DNA of 64,000 nucleotides from Roseomonas sp. (GTDB lineage Bacteria; Pseudomonadota; Alphaproteobacteria; Acetobacterales; Acetobacteraceae): NCBI GenBank assembly GCA_020249775.1, contig JADCFA010000008.1, positions 186,001 to 250,000 of the forward strand, read 5' to 3'. Shown piece by piece: positions 25,990 to 35,235 of this stretch (position 1 is its first letter; each line of letters starts with the position of its first letter). The notes under the pieces were generated by a model. It saw only the letters and a program-made list of their open reading frames with translations, ran no database searches and was not told where the DNA came from. The position numbers and the translations under genes were made by a program.

Positions 25990-27135
25990 TCAGGTCAGCA
26001 CCAGATCGCGCGTGATCTCAGCCGGGGAGGTCGCGCCGAGCAGCGCCATGGCGGTTTCGAATTCATGGCGCAGCAGATGCAGCGCGCGGGCGGCGCCGGC
26101 TTCACCATAAGCAGCCAGGCCAAATAATACCGCGCGCCCCAGCAATACCGCATCAGCGCCAAGTGCCAGGGCGCGCGCAATATCCGCGCCATGGCGAATG
26201 CCGCTATCCAGCAGAATAGTCCCATGCTGGCTGATTGCAGCGGCGATTGCGGGTAGCGCGGTGATGGAAGGCGCCGCACCATCCAAATTCCGCGCGCCGT
26301 GATTGGAAACCACCACACCATCCGCGCCCGCTTCAATGGCGCGGCGCGCATCATCGGCGCGTAAAATGCCCTTGACCAGCAGCTTGCCGGGCCAAATTCG
26401 GCGCAGCTCCGTCACATCCTGCCAGGTAATGCCGCCATTCAGCCTGGTGCGCGGCCCCGCGCCCACCAGCGCGCCTGGCGCGCCAGGATGGTTCAACATG
26501 CGCGGCACGCCGCTTGTCAGCGCGTAACGCCCCATGGTGCCAAGCAACCAGCGCGGATGCATGAGCATATCGGCGATGTTCCTGAGGCGCGGCTTGAAGG
26601 GTGTGGCGAAGCCGCTGCGATGATTGAAGGCGCGATGCGGCGCGACCACGGTATCCACTGTCAGCAGCAGGACCGAAGCCCCAGCGCTGGCGACTCTTTC
26701 CACCAGGCGCAGGCTTTCCGCCTGATCGGCCCAGACATAAAGCTGAAACCACCAGGGGCTGCCCGCCATGGTGGCGCTGATGGCTTCAAGCCCCGTCATG
26801 GATTCTGTCGGCAGCGTATAGGGAATGCCAAAGGAACGCGCAGCGGCGGCAAGCTTGTCCTCGCCCTCATGCCACAAAAGCCCGGCGGGGCTCATTGGCG
26901 CAATCGCTGCCGGTATGGCAAGGTTTTGGCCAAACAGCGTGGTTGCCGTGCTGCGTTGCGCAACACCGCGCAGCACGCGCGGTGCGAAGGTAATGGCTTC
27001 AAAGGCGGCGCGATTGCGCGCAATGCCGACATCACCATCGCAGCCACGATCCACATAATCAAAAAGGCCGCGCGGCAGGCGCCGGCGCGCGGCGGCCCGC
27101 AGATCGGCTATGTCATGGCAGGCATGGGGACCCAT
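25990..27135 (-). CDS. FMN-dependent alpha-hydroxy-acid oxidizing protein
   Basis: 381-residue flavoenzyme of the lactate/glycolate/mandelate oxidase family. Visible blocks are LFDYVDRGCDGD, FAPRVLRGV, AIAPMSPAGLLWHEGE, LLVKGILRADDARRAIEAGADGVVVSNHGARNLDGA (catalytic His in SNHGAR) and RHGADIARALALGADAVLLGRA (FMN phosphate). It would oxidise an L-2-hydroxy acid to the keto acid. It is convergent with the aminotransferase; together they could convert an amino acid and its hydroxy-acid analogue to the same keto acid (inference). Confidence 0.9.
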   Translation of the reverse strand: MGPHACHDIADLRAAARRRLPRGLFDYVDRGCDGDVGIARNRAAFEAITFAPRVLRGVAQRSTATTLFGQNLAIPAAIAPMSPAGLLWHEGEDKLAAAARSFGIPYTLPTESMTGLEAISATMAGSPWWFQLYVWADQAESLRLVERVASAGASVLLLTVDTVVAPHRAFNHRSGFATPFKPRLRNIADMLMHPRWLLGTMGRYALTSGVPRMLNHPGAPGALVGAGPRTRLNGGITWQDVTELRRIWPGKLLVKGILRADDARRAIEAGADGVVVSNHGARNLDGAAPSITALPAIAAAISQHGTILLDSGIRHGADIARALALGADAVLLGRAVLFGLAAYGEAGAARALHLLRHEFETAMALLGATSPAEITRDLVLT

Positions 27136-27337
27136 GGCGCGAGCCTAAAACGGGCGCGCGCCTCGGGGAATGGCTTTCAGCAGCCGCACCCAACCGGCGT
27201 GCCGGCGCGGCCTTCGAGCCCCGCGGTCTGGTAGCCATCGCGCTTCCACCAATCCGATTAAAGTCTTTCCGCCAGAACAAAAGATCGCCCTGATGGCTCA
27301 TTGATCAGAGGTTCCATAAAGCCCGCCAAGCTTCGGT
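27136..27337. other. Intergenic region between hydroxy-acid oxidase and gloA (202 bases)
   Basis: Short ORFs on the minus strand here have no recognisable family. No clear promoter or terminator was found, although this stretch should hold the promoter of the oxidase gene and the end of the lpx/gloA operon. Confidence 0.4.
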
Positions 27338-27733
27338 TTACGCTCTTTCAATAAGCTCAATCTTATAGCCATCCGGGTCTTCGATGAAGGCGATCACGGT
27401 GGTGCCGAATTTCACCGGCCCCGGTTCGCGCGTGATCTTCACCCCTGCGGCACGCAAAGTATCGCAAGTGGCGGTCACATTCGGCACGCCGATCGCGAGA
27501 TGCCCGAAAGCGGTGCCGAGTTCGTATTTCTCGACGCCGTAATTATAGGTCAGCTCAATCACGCCTGCGCCGGTTTCTTCCCCGGCATAGCCCACAAAGA
27601 CCAGCGTATATTTGCCATCCGGCACATCGCGCCGGCGCAATTCCTTCATGCCCAGCAGGCGCGTGTAGAAATCAACGCTTTTTTCCAGATTGCCCACGCG
27701 AAGCATGGTGTGCAGAAAACGCCCTTGGCTCAT
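27338..27733 (-). CDS. gloA: Lactoylglutathione lyase (glyoxalase I)
   Basis: 131-residue glyoxalase I, the metal enzyme that isomerises the methylglyoxal-glutathione hemithioacetal to S-lactoylglutathione. Both betaalphabetabetabeta modules are intact: [29 protein letters not shown], then [16 protein letters not shown] and [26 protein letters not shown]. The metal ligands His (LHTML), Glu (VIELTYN), His (FGHLA) and Glu (KIELIE) are present. The start overlaps the lpxI stop by four bases, so it is the last gene of the envelope operon. Confidence 0.95.
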   Translation of the reverse strand: MSQGRFLHTMLRVGNLEKSVDFYTRLLGMKELRRRDVPDGKYTLVFVGYAGEETGAGVIELTYNYGVEKYELGTAFGHLAIGVPNVTATCDTLRAAGVKITREPGPVKFGTTVIAFIEDPDGYKIELIERA

Positions 27734-28575
27734 GCGGAATCTCCTTGGCTGTAATCGGCGGGGTTGAAGGCAAGCAGGAAAATCCCTGCCGCCTCGGACG
27801 CCGCAATGGTGGCATCGCGATCCAATAGAATGGTCCCATTGGCTTGAAAGGCCAAGCCGCGCAGCCCGGCCAAGCGCGCGCTTTCAACCGTTTTCGGGCC
27901 AATGGTCGGGAGATCGGCCAATTCGGATTGCGTGGATTTCAGCGCCTTCACCAGAATGGGCACGGGTCCTTCGCGCTTCAGTGCGCCGGCGCGCAGGATC
28001 AGCGCATCCGTGCCCTCAATGGCCTCCACCCCCAGCACCAGCCCCTGCTGCACCACCACCGCCTGGCCAACATCAACCGCGCCCAAGGCGTGGCACACCG
28101 CAAGCCCGCGCGCGATATCGGCGCGTGCCACATCATCCGGCATGGGTCCGGCCAGCAAGGCGGCCTGCGGCAACAAGCCCGCGAGCAGCGCTTGCGCGCC
28201 CACCACTTCAAACCCTTCTTCTGCCAGAACCTTCATCACGGCGCGCAGGATGGAATCATCGCCATTGAAGGCCGCGCGCCCAATCCGGCCCAGCAATTTC
28301 ATCGAAGCCGTATCGGGGCGGAGCGAAAGTAGCGAGGGCCGCGCCACCGTACCTGCCAGCACCACTTCCCGCACACCCTGCTGCTTCAGCCAGGCAAGCA
28401 TTTGCGCGGCCAGCCCCCAGCGTAGCGTCACATGGGATTGCGCGGCAAAGGCCGCTGGATCGCCATGACCTTCCAGCACCACCACATGCACGGGCCGCCC
28501 CATGGCTGACGCGGCCTGCACGACTCGAAGTGGCAGGGTGCCACCGCCCGCGATCACGCCAAGAGGCTCGGGCAT
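27730..28575 (-). CDS. lpxI: UDP-2,3-diacylglucosamine diphosphatase LpxI
   Basis: 281 residues of the DUF1009/LpxI family, which replaces LpxH in alphaproteobacteria and hydrolyses UDP-2,3-diacylglucosamine to lipid X and UMP. Signatures are the N-terminal [34 protein letters not shown] and the C-terminal [17 protein letters not shown], with [21 protein letters not shown]. It follows lpxA after 40 bases in the operon. lpxB, the usual next gene, is absent; gloA follows instead. Confidence 0.93.
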   Translation of the reverse strand: MPEPLGVIAGGGTLPLRVVQAASAMGRPVHVVVLEGHGDPAAFAAQSHVTLRWGLAAQMLAWLKQQGVREVVLAGTVARPSLLSLRPDTASMKLLGRIGRAAFNGDDSILRAVMKVLAEEGFEVVGAQALLAGLLPQAALLAGPMPDDVARADIARGLAVCHALGAVDVGQAVVVQQGLVLGVEAIEGTDALILRAGALKREGPVPILVKALKSTQSELADLPTIGPKTVESARLAGLRGLAFQANGTILLDRDATIAASEAAGIFLLAFNPADYSQGDSA

Positions 28576-28615
28576 GAGTGCGCCTAGCGCTTATGGGCGG
28601 GGGGAAGGCGCATGC

Positions 28616-29434
28616 TCATTCCGCATCATCATCCATATCATCGCCCCCGCGCCCTGCCTTACAGAGGCCGCGTCGAGACGTATTGCGGATGAAATGCAGC
28701 ACTTCCTGCACATTCTTGTCATCCGCATAGCGCTGTTCGGCTTCTTCAACCCGATCATTGAAGACGCCAGGCTCATGGAAGATCAGGCGAAAGGCGCCAC
28801 GCAGCGCATGGATTTCCGGGCGCGAAAAGCCGCGCCGCTTGAGGCCGATAAGATTGAGCCCGATCAACCGCGCACGATTGCCCATCGCGGAACCATAGGG
28901 AATCACATCTGCCTCAATCCCGCTCATGCCGCCAATCACTGCCTGGCGACCGATGCGCACGAATTGATGAATGGCGGTGCCGCCGCCGACAAAAACCGTG
29001 TCCGCAATCTCCACATGGCCGCCGAGCATCACATTATTGGCGAGAATTACGCGATCCGACAGGTGGCAATCATGCGCGACATGCGCCACCGCCATGATCA
29101 GGCAATCCGCGCCGACGCGCGTGACGCCATCGCCACCGACACTGCCGCGATGGATGGTGGCATGTTCACGGATTTGCGTGCGCGCGCCGATCTCACAGCG
29201 TGTTGGTTCGTTCTTGTATTTCAAATCCTGCGGCGCCATGCCGATAGTGGCGAAGGGAAACACTTTGACGCCCGCACCAAGGCGCGTATGGCCATCCACC
29301 ATCACATGCGCAATCAGTTCAACGCCATCTTCCAGCACCACATCGGGGCCGATGACGCAGCCGGGACCAATCTTGCAGCCCGCGCCGATTTTTGCATTGG
29401 CTGAAACGGCAGCGGTCGCGTGAATTTCAGTCAT
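28616..29434 (-). CDS. lpxA: Acyl-ACP--UDP-N-acetylglucosamine O-acyltransferase LpxA
   Basis: 272 residues; the first enzyme of lipid A synthesis, adding a 3-hydroxyacyl chain to UDP-GlcNAc. It has a left-handed beta-helix of hexapeptide repeats (IHATAAVSANAKIGAGCKIGPGCVIGPDVVL and onward), the catalytic His region MAVAHVAHDCHLSD, and the helical C-terminal domain (RGFSRPEIHALRGAFRLIF). The gap to fabZ is two bases. The C-terminus is slightly extended and acidic (GGDDMDDDAE). Confidence 0.96.
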   Translation of the reverse strand: MTEIHATAAVSANAKIGAGCKIGPGCVIGPDVVLEDGVELIAHVMVDGHTRLGAGVKVFPFATIGMAPQDLKYKNEPTRCEIGARTQIREHATIHRGSVGGDGVTRVGADCLIMAVAHVAHDCHLSDRVILANNVMLGGHVEIADTVFVGGGTAIHQFVRIGRQAVIGGMSGIEADVIPYGSAMGNRARLIGLNLIGLKRRGFSRPEIHALRGAFRLIFHEPGVFNDRVEEAEQRYADDKNVQEVLHFIRNTSRRGLCKAGRGGDDMDDDAE

Positions 29435-29436
29435 GC

Positions 29437-29916
29437 TCAGCGATCCAGGATCATGGCGGCATAAGTTGCTTCCGCCACTACCTTGCCATCCACCTTGGCC
29501 TCGGCAGAGAATTTCCAGATATTGCCGCGCTGGCGTTCCTTTTTGACATGCACGCGCATTTGATCCCCGGGCACCACGGGCTTGCGGAACTTCGCGTTAT
29601 CCACGGTCATGAAATAAACCAGCTTGCCCGCCCAATCGGGGCCCAGCGTTTCCACCACCAGTACGGCCGCGGTTTGCGCCATGCATTCAATGATCAATAC
29701 GCCCGGCATCACCGGCATGGTCGGGAAATGGCCCTGAAAGAAGTTCTCATTGATGGTGACGTTCTTGATGCCGGTGCAGCTTTCATTCTTCACCAGATCC
29801 ACCACCCTATCCACCAAAAGGAAGGGGTAGCGATGCGGGATCGCATGCATGATCTTGGCGATATCAAGAACGCCGATCTCAGTGGGTGTGGTATTTTCCT
29901 CAGACATGATCGTCAC
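29437..29916 (-). CDS. fabZ: 3-hydroxyacyl-ACP dehydratase FabZ
   Basis: 159-residue hot-dog-fold dehydratase of type II fatty acid synthesis. Motifs include ImHaIPHRYPFLLVDRV with the catalytic His, NVTINENFFQGHFPTMPVMPGVLIIECMAQ with the active-site Glu, and KFRKPVVPGDQMRVHV. Start ATG at 29916 overlaps the lpxD stop by four bases. It competes with LpxA/LpxD for hydroxyacyl-ACP, which explains its place between them. Confidence 0.96.
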   Translation of the reverse strand: MTIMSEENTTPTEIGVLDIAKIMHAIPHRYPFLLVDRVVDLVKNESCTGIKNVTINENFFQGHFPTMPVMPGVLIIECMAQTAAVLVVETLGPDWAGKLVYFMTVDNAKFRKPVVPGDQMRVHVKKERQRGNIWKFSAEAKVDGKVVAEATYAAMILDR

Positions 29917-30947
29917 CCTGTCTTTTCATTCGTCTTGGTGGAGGCAAGGCGCCTGAGGCGCGCGAATGCGCGCATGGCTTCTTTGGCGGGCCAGGCGGGG
30001 CTGCCCACAACATCGGTTGCGGCAGGAATATCGTTCATAACCCCGGCTTGCGCGCCCACGCGCGCCCGCGCGCCAATGGTCAAATGCCCGGCAATGCCCG
30101 CCTGCCCCGCCAGCACCGCGTAATCGCCGATATTGGCCGAACCCGAAATGCCAACTTGCGCCACAATCACCGCACCGCGCCCGATCGTCACATTATGGCC
30201 GATCTGCACCAGATTATCTATGCGCGCGCCAGGCCCAATCACCGTATCACCACCCGCGCCACGATCAATGCAGCTACCCGCGCCAATTTCCGCGCCATCG
30301 CCAATGATCACCCGGCCAAGCTGCGGCATGGTGACATGCTTGCCCTCAGCGGTAGTGATGAAGCCGAAACCCTCATTGCCGATGCGGGCACCCTGGTGCA
30401 GCACAACACCTTCACCCGCGATGCAATATTCCATGCTGGCATGGGCATGGATGCGCCCATGCGCGCCAAGCTTGCAGCCAGCGCCGATGGAGCTGTGATG
30501 CGCCAGGATGCAATGGGCACCAATCTCGGCCCCCGCACCCACATAAACAAAGGGACCGATTTCACAGCCGGGGCCGATGACGGCGTCCGGCGCAATCACG
30601 GCGCTTGGATGAATGCCGGGTTTTGGTGGCAACGGCGGATGAAACAGCTCGGCAATACGGATATAGCCCGCCTGAGGGGCCCCCACCACAAGTGCAACGC
30701 AGCCCGCCGGCACATATTCGGCAAAGCTTTGTTCAATCAGTATGGCGCCGGCCTTGCTGGCTTTCAGTGCGGGCAGATTCCGCCGCCCCTCCATGAAGGC
30801 CACATCGTCTGGCCCGGCCAGCTGCAGCGGCGCCACACCTGCGAACAGGCGCCCATCATCTTCTGCCGCCACCAGCCCAAGCCTGGCGCGCATGGCGCCA
30901 AGCGAAACAGGCCCGGCGGAGGCGTAAAAGCGGCCGTCGGCGCCCAA
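29913..30947 (-). CDS. lpxD: UDP-3-O-(3-hydroxyacyl)glucosamine N-acyltransferase LpxD
   Basis: 344 residues; third acylation step of lipid A. The N-terminal uridine-binding domain (about 1-100) is followed by a long hexapeptide-repeat beta-helix (IHPSAVIAPDAVIGPGCEIGPFVYVGAGAEIG and so on) and a C-terminal helix. The region NIGDYAVLAGQAGIAGHLTIGARARVGAQAGV is a conserved LpxD block, and the catalytic His lies in the IGHNVTIG coil. It follows ompH by five bases. Confidence 0.95.
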   Translation of the reverse strand: MGADGRFYASAGPVSLGAMRARLGLVAAEDDGRLFAGVAPLQLAGPDDVAFMEGRRNLPALKASKAGAILIEQSFAEYVPAGCVALVVGAPQAGYIRIAELFHPPLPPKPGIHPSAVIAPDAVIGPGCEIGPFVYVGAGAEIGAHCILAHHSSIGAGCKLGAHGRIHAHASMEYCIAGEGVVLHQGARIGNEGFGFITTAEGKHVTMPQLGRVIIGDGAEIGAGSCIDRGAGGDTVIGPGARIDNLVQIGHNVTIGRGAVIVAQVGISGSANIGDYAVLAGQAGIAGHLTIGARARVGAQAGVMNDIPAATDVVGSPAWPAKEAMRAFARLRRLASTKTNEKTG

Positions 30948-30952
30948 GACGA

Positions 30953-31699
30953 TCAGTTCCGCCTTGGTGCCGCGGGGGCTGGTGCGGGGGCTGGCGTGGC
31001 CGCCGGGCGCGGGGGCGCTGGTGTTGATGGATCGGGCGGAAGATTGACGCCGGTGATCATGCGATTGAGCTGCACCGCCACTTCTTCCGTCATATCGAAG
31101 GGAGGCTCATTGAAGATCACCAGTGGTCTAGGCAGTACCAGATTGACGCTCCGGCTGGCTGCCACTTGGCGAATGACAATGGCAAGCGCCTGTTCAATTT
31201 CACGCAAGGCCTGCTGCGCCAATTGTTCCAAATCCCGCGCGCGATCACGGAAGATGCGTTGCCCATCGGTGATCTGGTCCTGCAACGCGCGTTCGCGCGT
31301 GCGCAATTGTTCGGGTGAAAGCGCAGCCCGTTCATTACCAAGGCGCTGCTGTTCCTCTCTCCAACGTTGCTGCTCATTCTGCACATCATCATTCAACTTG
31401 GCGCGGCGACGTTCAATTTCCTGGCGCACCTGATTGAAGGCAGTGGAAACGCGCTGGATTTCCGGCACATCCACCACGCCAATCACGGCGGCCGGCGGTG
31501 GCGTAGCTGGCGGCAAGGGGGCGATCGCTTGGGAGGGCTGCGCTGGGCGCTGCGGTTGCGCGGGCTGGGCGGGACGCTGGCCTTGCGGCTGCGATTGCCC
31601 TTGCCCCTGGGGTTGGCCGGGCACGAACCAGCCAGGTTGGTTCTGCGCCGCCGCGGCCATGGGAAAGGCGAGCAAAGCGGCAAGGACAAGGCGAATCAT
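30953..31699 (-). CDS. OmpH/Skp-family periplasmic chaperone
   Basis: 248 residues with a signal peptide (MIRLVLAALLAFPMAAAAQ). A Gln/Pro-rich linker (GQPQGQGQSQPQGQRPAQPAQPQRPAQ) precedes the Skp-like core: VIGVVDVPEIQRVSTAFNQVRQEIERRRAKLNDDVQ, then a long charged coiled coil and the terminal beta strand block NLVLPRPLVIF. The C-terminal tail is again Pro/Ala-rich. Skp holds unfolded outer-membrane proteins for BamA, the gene just upstream. The Q/P linker is an unusual addition compared with the ~160-residue enterobacterial Skp. Confidence 0.88.
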   Translation of the reverse strand: MIRLVLAALLAFPMAAAAQNQPGWFVPGQPQGQGQSQPQGQRPAQPAQPQRPAQPSQAIAPLPPATPPPAAVIGVVDVPEIQRVSTAFNQVRQEIERRRAKLNDDVQNEQQRWREEQQRLGNERAALSPEQLRTRERALQDQITDGQRIFRDRARDLEQLAQQALREIEQALAIVIRQVAASRSVNLVLPRPLVIFNEPPFDMTEEVAVQLNRMITGVNLPPDPSTPAPPRPAATPAPAPAPAAPRRN

Positions 31700-31716
31700 G
31701 GGGCAATCATCCCGTG

Positions 31717-34032
31717 TTAAAAGCGTGTGCCGAAGCCAAGGCGAAAGAGCTGTGTCTTGTCGTAGTCTTTCTTTACAATGGCCTTGCCGAAATCAATATT
31801 GATGAGCCCGATTGGGCTGCGCCAGGAAAAGCCGACGCCGACGCTCACGCGCGGATCGGCTTCATCCACTGGCCTAGCGCCCTTGTATTTCGTCTGGTCG
31901 TAATAGCTGTCCGGAATGCCGGAAAGCGAACCCACATCCACAAAGGTACGGCCCAAAAGGCCCAGCTCATTCGGAAGCGGCAAGGGGAAGCGCATCTCGG
32001 CTGAGGTGGTCCAGAGAACCTGACCACCAAGCGAATCCCCTGTTGAGGTATCCTGCGGGCCCGCACCGCCGAGCCGGAAGCCGCGCAGATTTTCACCACC
32101 CAGGAAGAAGCGGTCCACAATGCGGTCATCCTTGTCGCCAAGCGGGCTGAGGATCCCGCCACCGGCAGCAAGCACCAGCACAAAATCAGGATCATTCAAC
32201 CAGCGTTCGAAGGGGATGTAATATTGCCCATCGGCGCGGGTGCGAAAGTAGTTAACATCACCACCAATGCCGGCGTAATCGCCACCCACGCGCACCACAT
32301 AACCAGAACGCGGTTCAACGCGGCTATCGCGCATGTCATAGGTAACGGTGGTCGAAACTTGCGACAGCAAGGATCGTCCAGCCTGTTCCTGGATGAAGCG
32401 AGAGGCGTAATCGTTGATATCGAAGATATCCCGATCAATCAGCGCATAAGACCAATTCTGGCGTAGCCTGTCATTGATCTCGTAGCCGGTGCGCAGCGCA
32501 AAGCCCGCGCGCCTTTCGCGATAGCCTGTCACGAAGCGCAGGTCACGATTGATCAGAAAGGCATCCGCACCGGCCGCCAGGTTGCGATCCAGGAATTGCG
32601 GATCGGTCACTGAAAGATCAAGCTGACTGCGCTTTTGTGCCAATGTGCCGCCAATGCGCCCATCCAACCCCATACCGAGCAGGTTGCGCTCTCGCACCCC
32701 GACATCCAACAGGAGCCCGGCATCAGTCGCGTAGCCACCGCCTAGGGTAAATTCACCCGTCGCACGCTCCACGACCGAGGTCATCAAATTCACTTGCTCA
32801 GGCCCTGAGCCAGGTTGGTTGGTGATCTGCACATCCGAAAAATAGCCAAGGGATCGGATGCGATCACGCGAACGTCGGACTTGCCTTGCATTCATCGGAT
32901 CGCCCTCGGCGAGCCGGAATTCGCGGCGAATCACCCGGTCTTCCGTGCGCGTATTGCCCGAGATGTCTATGCGCTCCACAAAAGCGCGTGGGCCTTCGCG
33001 TACGATATAGGCCAGGTCAATGGTTGCGGTTTCCGGGTTGCGGGTGACCCGCGCCTGCACCTCAACGAACGACTCACCACGCGCTTGCAGCGCATCGGCA
33101 AGCGCGGTGCTGCCGCGTTCCACAGCATCGCCATCATACCAATCGCCGTCGGCGATTTCGATTTCCCCGCGCAAACCAGCGACATTCAGCCGGGGGATTT
33201 CATTGATTATCTCGACCTTGCCGACGCGATAGCGCTTGCCCTCATCAATCGTGAATGTAACGAAAAAGGCGCTGCGATCCGGGGTCAATTCACCGGAGGC
33301 GCCGGTTACCTGCACATCCGCATAACCCTGGCGCAGATAGAAGCGGCGCAGCAATTCACGGTCATAGGTCAGGCGTTCAGGGTCATAAATGTCGCTTGAA
33401 GACAGCAGCCGGAACCAAGCCTGTTCCTGCGTTGAAACCACATCCCTAAGGCGCGCTTCGGAAAACGCGTTATTGCCGACAAAGGTAATGCGTGCCACCA
33501 GCGCTGGGTCACCCTCGACAATTTCAAACACCAGATCAACGCGGTTCTGGTCAAGCTCCACGATCTTCGGTTCAACGGTCGCGCGAAAACGCCCGCGCCG
33601 CGCATAGAGTTCCAATAGGCGTTGCCGATCAGTCTGGACCGCAGCCGGGGTGAAGACACTGCGCGGTTGGGTCAGCACAATGCCGCGCAGGATTTCGCTG
33701 GAAATGCGCCGATTGCCTTCAAAGGCCACGCGATTGACCAGTGGATTTTCCACCACCTCCACCACCACGCGCGCGCCTTCGGTACGGATCGTCACATCCC
33801 GAAACAGCCCGGTCGCGAATAACGCGCGTAAGCTTCGGTCAATCCGGTCTTGTTCAGCCGGATCGCCGACTTGCACAAGCATGTAGCTGCGCACGGTATC
33901 GGGATCAATGCGCTGCGTGCCGCGCACCTCCACCGCCGAAATGCGCCCGCCACGGCCAGGGTCCTGCGCGATGGCCGGCATGGCCAGGGTCAGGAAGACG
34001 AAAAGGGCTAAAAGAGCGCGTAGCTGCTTCAC
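31717..34032 (-). CDS. bamA: Outer membrane protein assembly factor BamA
   Basis: 771 residues: signal peptide (ending AIAQDP), five POTRA domains (about 30-430; e.g. ISAVEVRGTQRIDPDTVRSYM and RVAFEGNRRISSEILRGIV), then the 16-strand barrel. The loop-6 motif appears as LRGFRLGG, and the protein ends with the C-terminal signal LFRLGFGTRF finishing on Phe. It is the central component of the Bam complex that inserts outer-membrane barrels. It sits between rseP and ompH as in other proteobacteria. Confidence 0.97.
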   Translation of the reverse strand: MKQLRALLALFVFLTLAMPAIAQDPGRGGRISAVEVRGTQRIDPDTVRSYMLVQVGDPAEQDRIDRSLRALFATGLFRDVTIRTEGARVVVEVVENPLVNRVAFEGNRRISSEILRGIVLTQPRSVFTPAAVQTDRQRLLELYARRGRFRATVEPKIVELDQNRVDLVFEIVEGDPALVARITFVGNNAFSEARLRDVVSTQEQAWFRLLSSSDIYDPERLTYDRELLRRFYLRQGYADVQVTGASGELTPDRSAFFVTFTIDEGKRYRVGKVEIINEIPRLNVAGLRGEIEIADGDWYDGDAVERGSTALADALQARGESFVEVQARVTRNPETATIDLAYIVREGPRAFVERIDISGNTRTEDRVIRREFRLAEGDPMNARQVRRSRDRIRSLGYFSDVQITNQPGSGPEQVNLMTSVVERATGEFTLGGGYATDAGLLLDVGVRERNLLGMGLDGRIGGTLAQKRSQLDLSVTDPQFLDRNLAAGADAFLINRDLRFVTGYRERRAGFALRTGYEINDRLRQNWSYALIDRDIFDINDYASRFIQEQAGRSLLSQVSTTVTYDMRDSRVEPRSGYVVRVGGDYAGIGGDVNYFRTRADGQYYIPFERWLNDPDFVLVLAAGGGILSPLGDKDDRIVDRFFLGGENLRGFRLGGAGPQDTSTGDSLGGQVLWTTSAEMRFPLPLPNELGLLGRTFVDVGSLSGIPDSYYDQTKYKGARPVDEADPRVSVGVGFSWRSPIGLINIDFGKAIVKKDYDKTQLFRLGFGTRF

Positions 34033-34103
34033 GGATTCGGCATCTCTCTCAAGCTAATGCCCCTACCTAGCCGAGCCGCGCCCCCCTCGCCACCCCCAAA
34101 CCG

Positions 34104-35207
34104 TCAACTAAGCAAGCCGCTCACCCAGCGCACCACGCCAAGCTGCGCCAGGTCGTTCCAAGTGGCGAAAATCATCAGCCCGATCAGCAGGGCAAAGCCC
34201 GCCCGGAAGCCATATTCCCGCGCCTTCAAAGGCAGTGGGCGGCCCCTGATCGCCTCAGCGGCGTAGAACAGCAAATGCCCGCCATCCAGCACCGGGATCG
34301 GGAAAAGATTGATCAGCGCCAAATTGACTGAAAGCAGCGCGGTGAAGGTGATGAAGGCCGAAAACCCCATATTCGCGACCTGCCCCGACATTTGCGCAAT
34401 GCGAAGCGGACCGCCCAGATCCTCAGCCCCGCGGCTGCCAGAGATCATTTGCCAAACGCCAACCAGGGTCTGCCAGGTGATATCCAGCGTATGGGTCACG
34501 CCCGCCCATACCGCGCTGAAGGGGTCTAGCTTTTCGAAAATCGGCGCGCCGGCGGTGATGCCCAGCATGCCGAGCCCATCGGATGGGCGCGGCTGCGGCG
34601 TGGCGATGACTTTCAACTGCGACTCGCCCCGGGCCACCAGGATTTCAATGGCTTGGCCGGGCCGCGCCTGGACATAGCGTTGCAGTGCCTCAAACCGTTC
34701 AACCGGCTGGCCATCCATGGCGATGATGCGATCCCCGGACGCCAGCCCGGCGCGGGCGGCGGCTGAGGCTTCCACCACATTGCCCACGGTGGGCACTGCA
34801 GAAGGCCGGCCAACCACCACGAAAAGCGCGGCAAACAGCAGCACAGCAAGGGCAAAATTGAAGAAGGGGCCGGCGGCCACCACCAGCGCGCGGTCGCCGA
34901 CCGGTTTTTCATGGAAGGTCTCGCCGGGGCGGAAGCTAGCTGCCTGTTCTGGCGCCGCCTCCCCCAAATCCTCCATGCCATGCATTTTCACATAGCCGCC
35001 CAGCGGCAGCCAGCCGATCCGCCATTCGCAGCCGCGCTTATCAGACCAGGTATAGATCGCCCGGCCAAAGCCCACGGAAAAGCGTTCCACATGCACGCCG
35101 CGCCAGCGCGCCGCCAAGTAATGGCCAAGCTCATGGATGAAAATCAGCACCCCGAGCACGACCACAAAGGCGGCGATGCTGCGGAAGGGTTCAGGTAGCA
35201 ATTCCAA
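34104..35207 (-). CDS. rseP: RIP metalloprotease RseP (site-2 protease)
   Basis: 367 residues with the TTG start at 35207, chosen because AGGAG lies eight bases upstream and the reading begins LELLPEPFRSIAAF just before the first membrane helix. The frame is open to 35432, but that part overlaps dxr. The zinc motif HELGH lies in helix 1, a single PDZ domain occupies about 120-200, and NLFPIPVLDGGHL supplies the third ligand Asp. It cleaves anti-sigma factors and signal peptides within the membrane. Confidence 0.95.
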   Translation of the reverse strand: MELLPEPFRSIAAFVVVLGVLIFIHELGHYLAARWRGVHVERFSVGFGRAIYTWSDKRGCEWRIGWLPLGGYVKMHGMEDLGEAAPEQAASFRPGETFHEKPVGDRALVVAAGPFFNFALAVLLFAALFVVVGRPSAVPTVGNVVEASAAARAGLASGDRIIAMDGQPVERFEALQRYVQARPGQAIEILVARGESQLKVIATPQPRPSDGLGMLGITAGAPIFEKLDPFSAVWAGVTHTLDITWQTLVGVWQMISGSRGAEDLGGPLRIAQMSGQVANMGFSAFITFTALLSVNLALINLFPIPVLDGGHLLFYAAEAIRGRPLPLKAREYGFRAGFALLIGLMIFATWNDLAQLGVVRWVSGLLS

Positions 35208-35235
35208 CAGAGAGGCTCCTAAAAAAGCGCGGGGG

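Noticed and set aside
27113-27301. 62-residue minus-strand ORF upstream of the hydroxy-acid oxidase
   Set aside because: No motif and no ribosome site; a neighbouring frame ends in WWKRDGYQTAGLEG, which could be a gene remnant, but I cannot support it.
30048-31433. 461-residue plus-strand ORF
   Set aside because: Antisense to lpxD and ompH, which carry clear family motifs.
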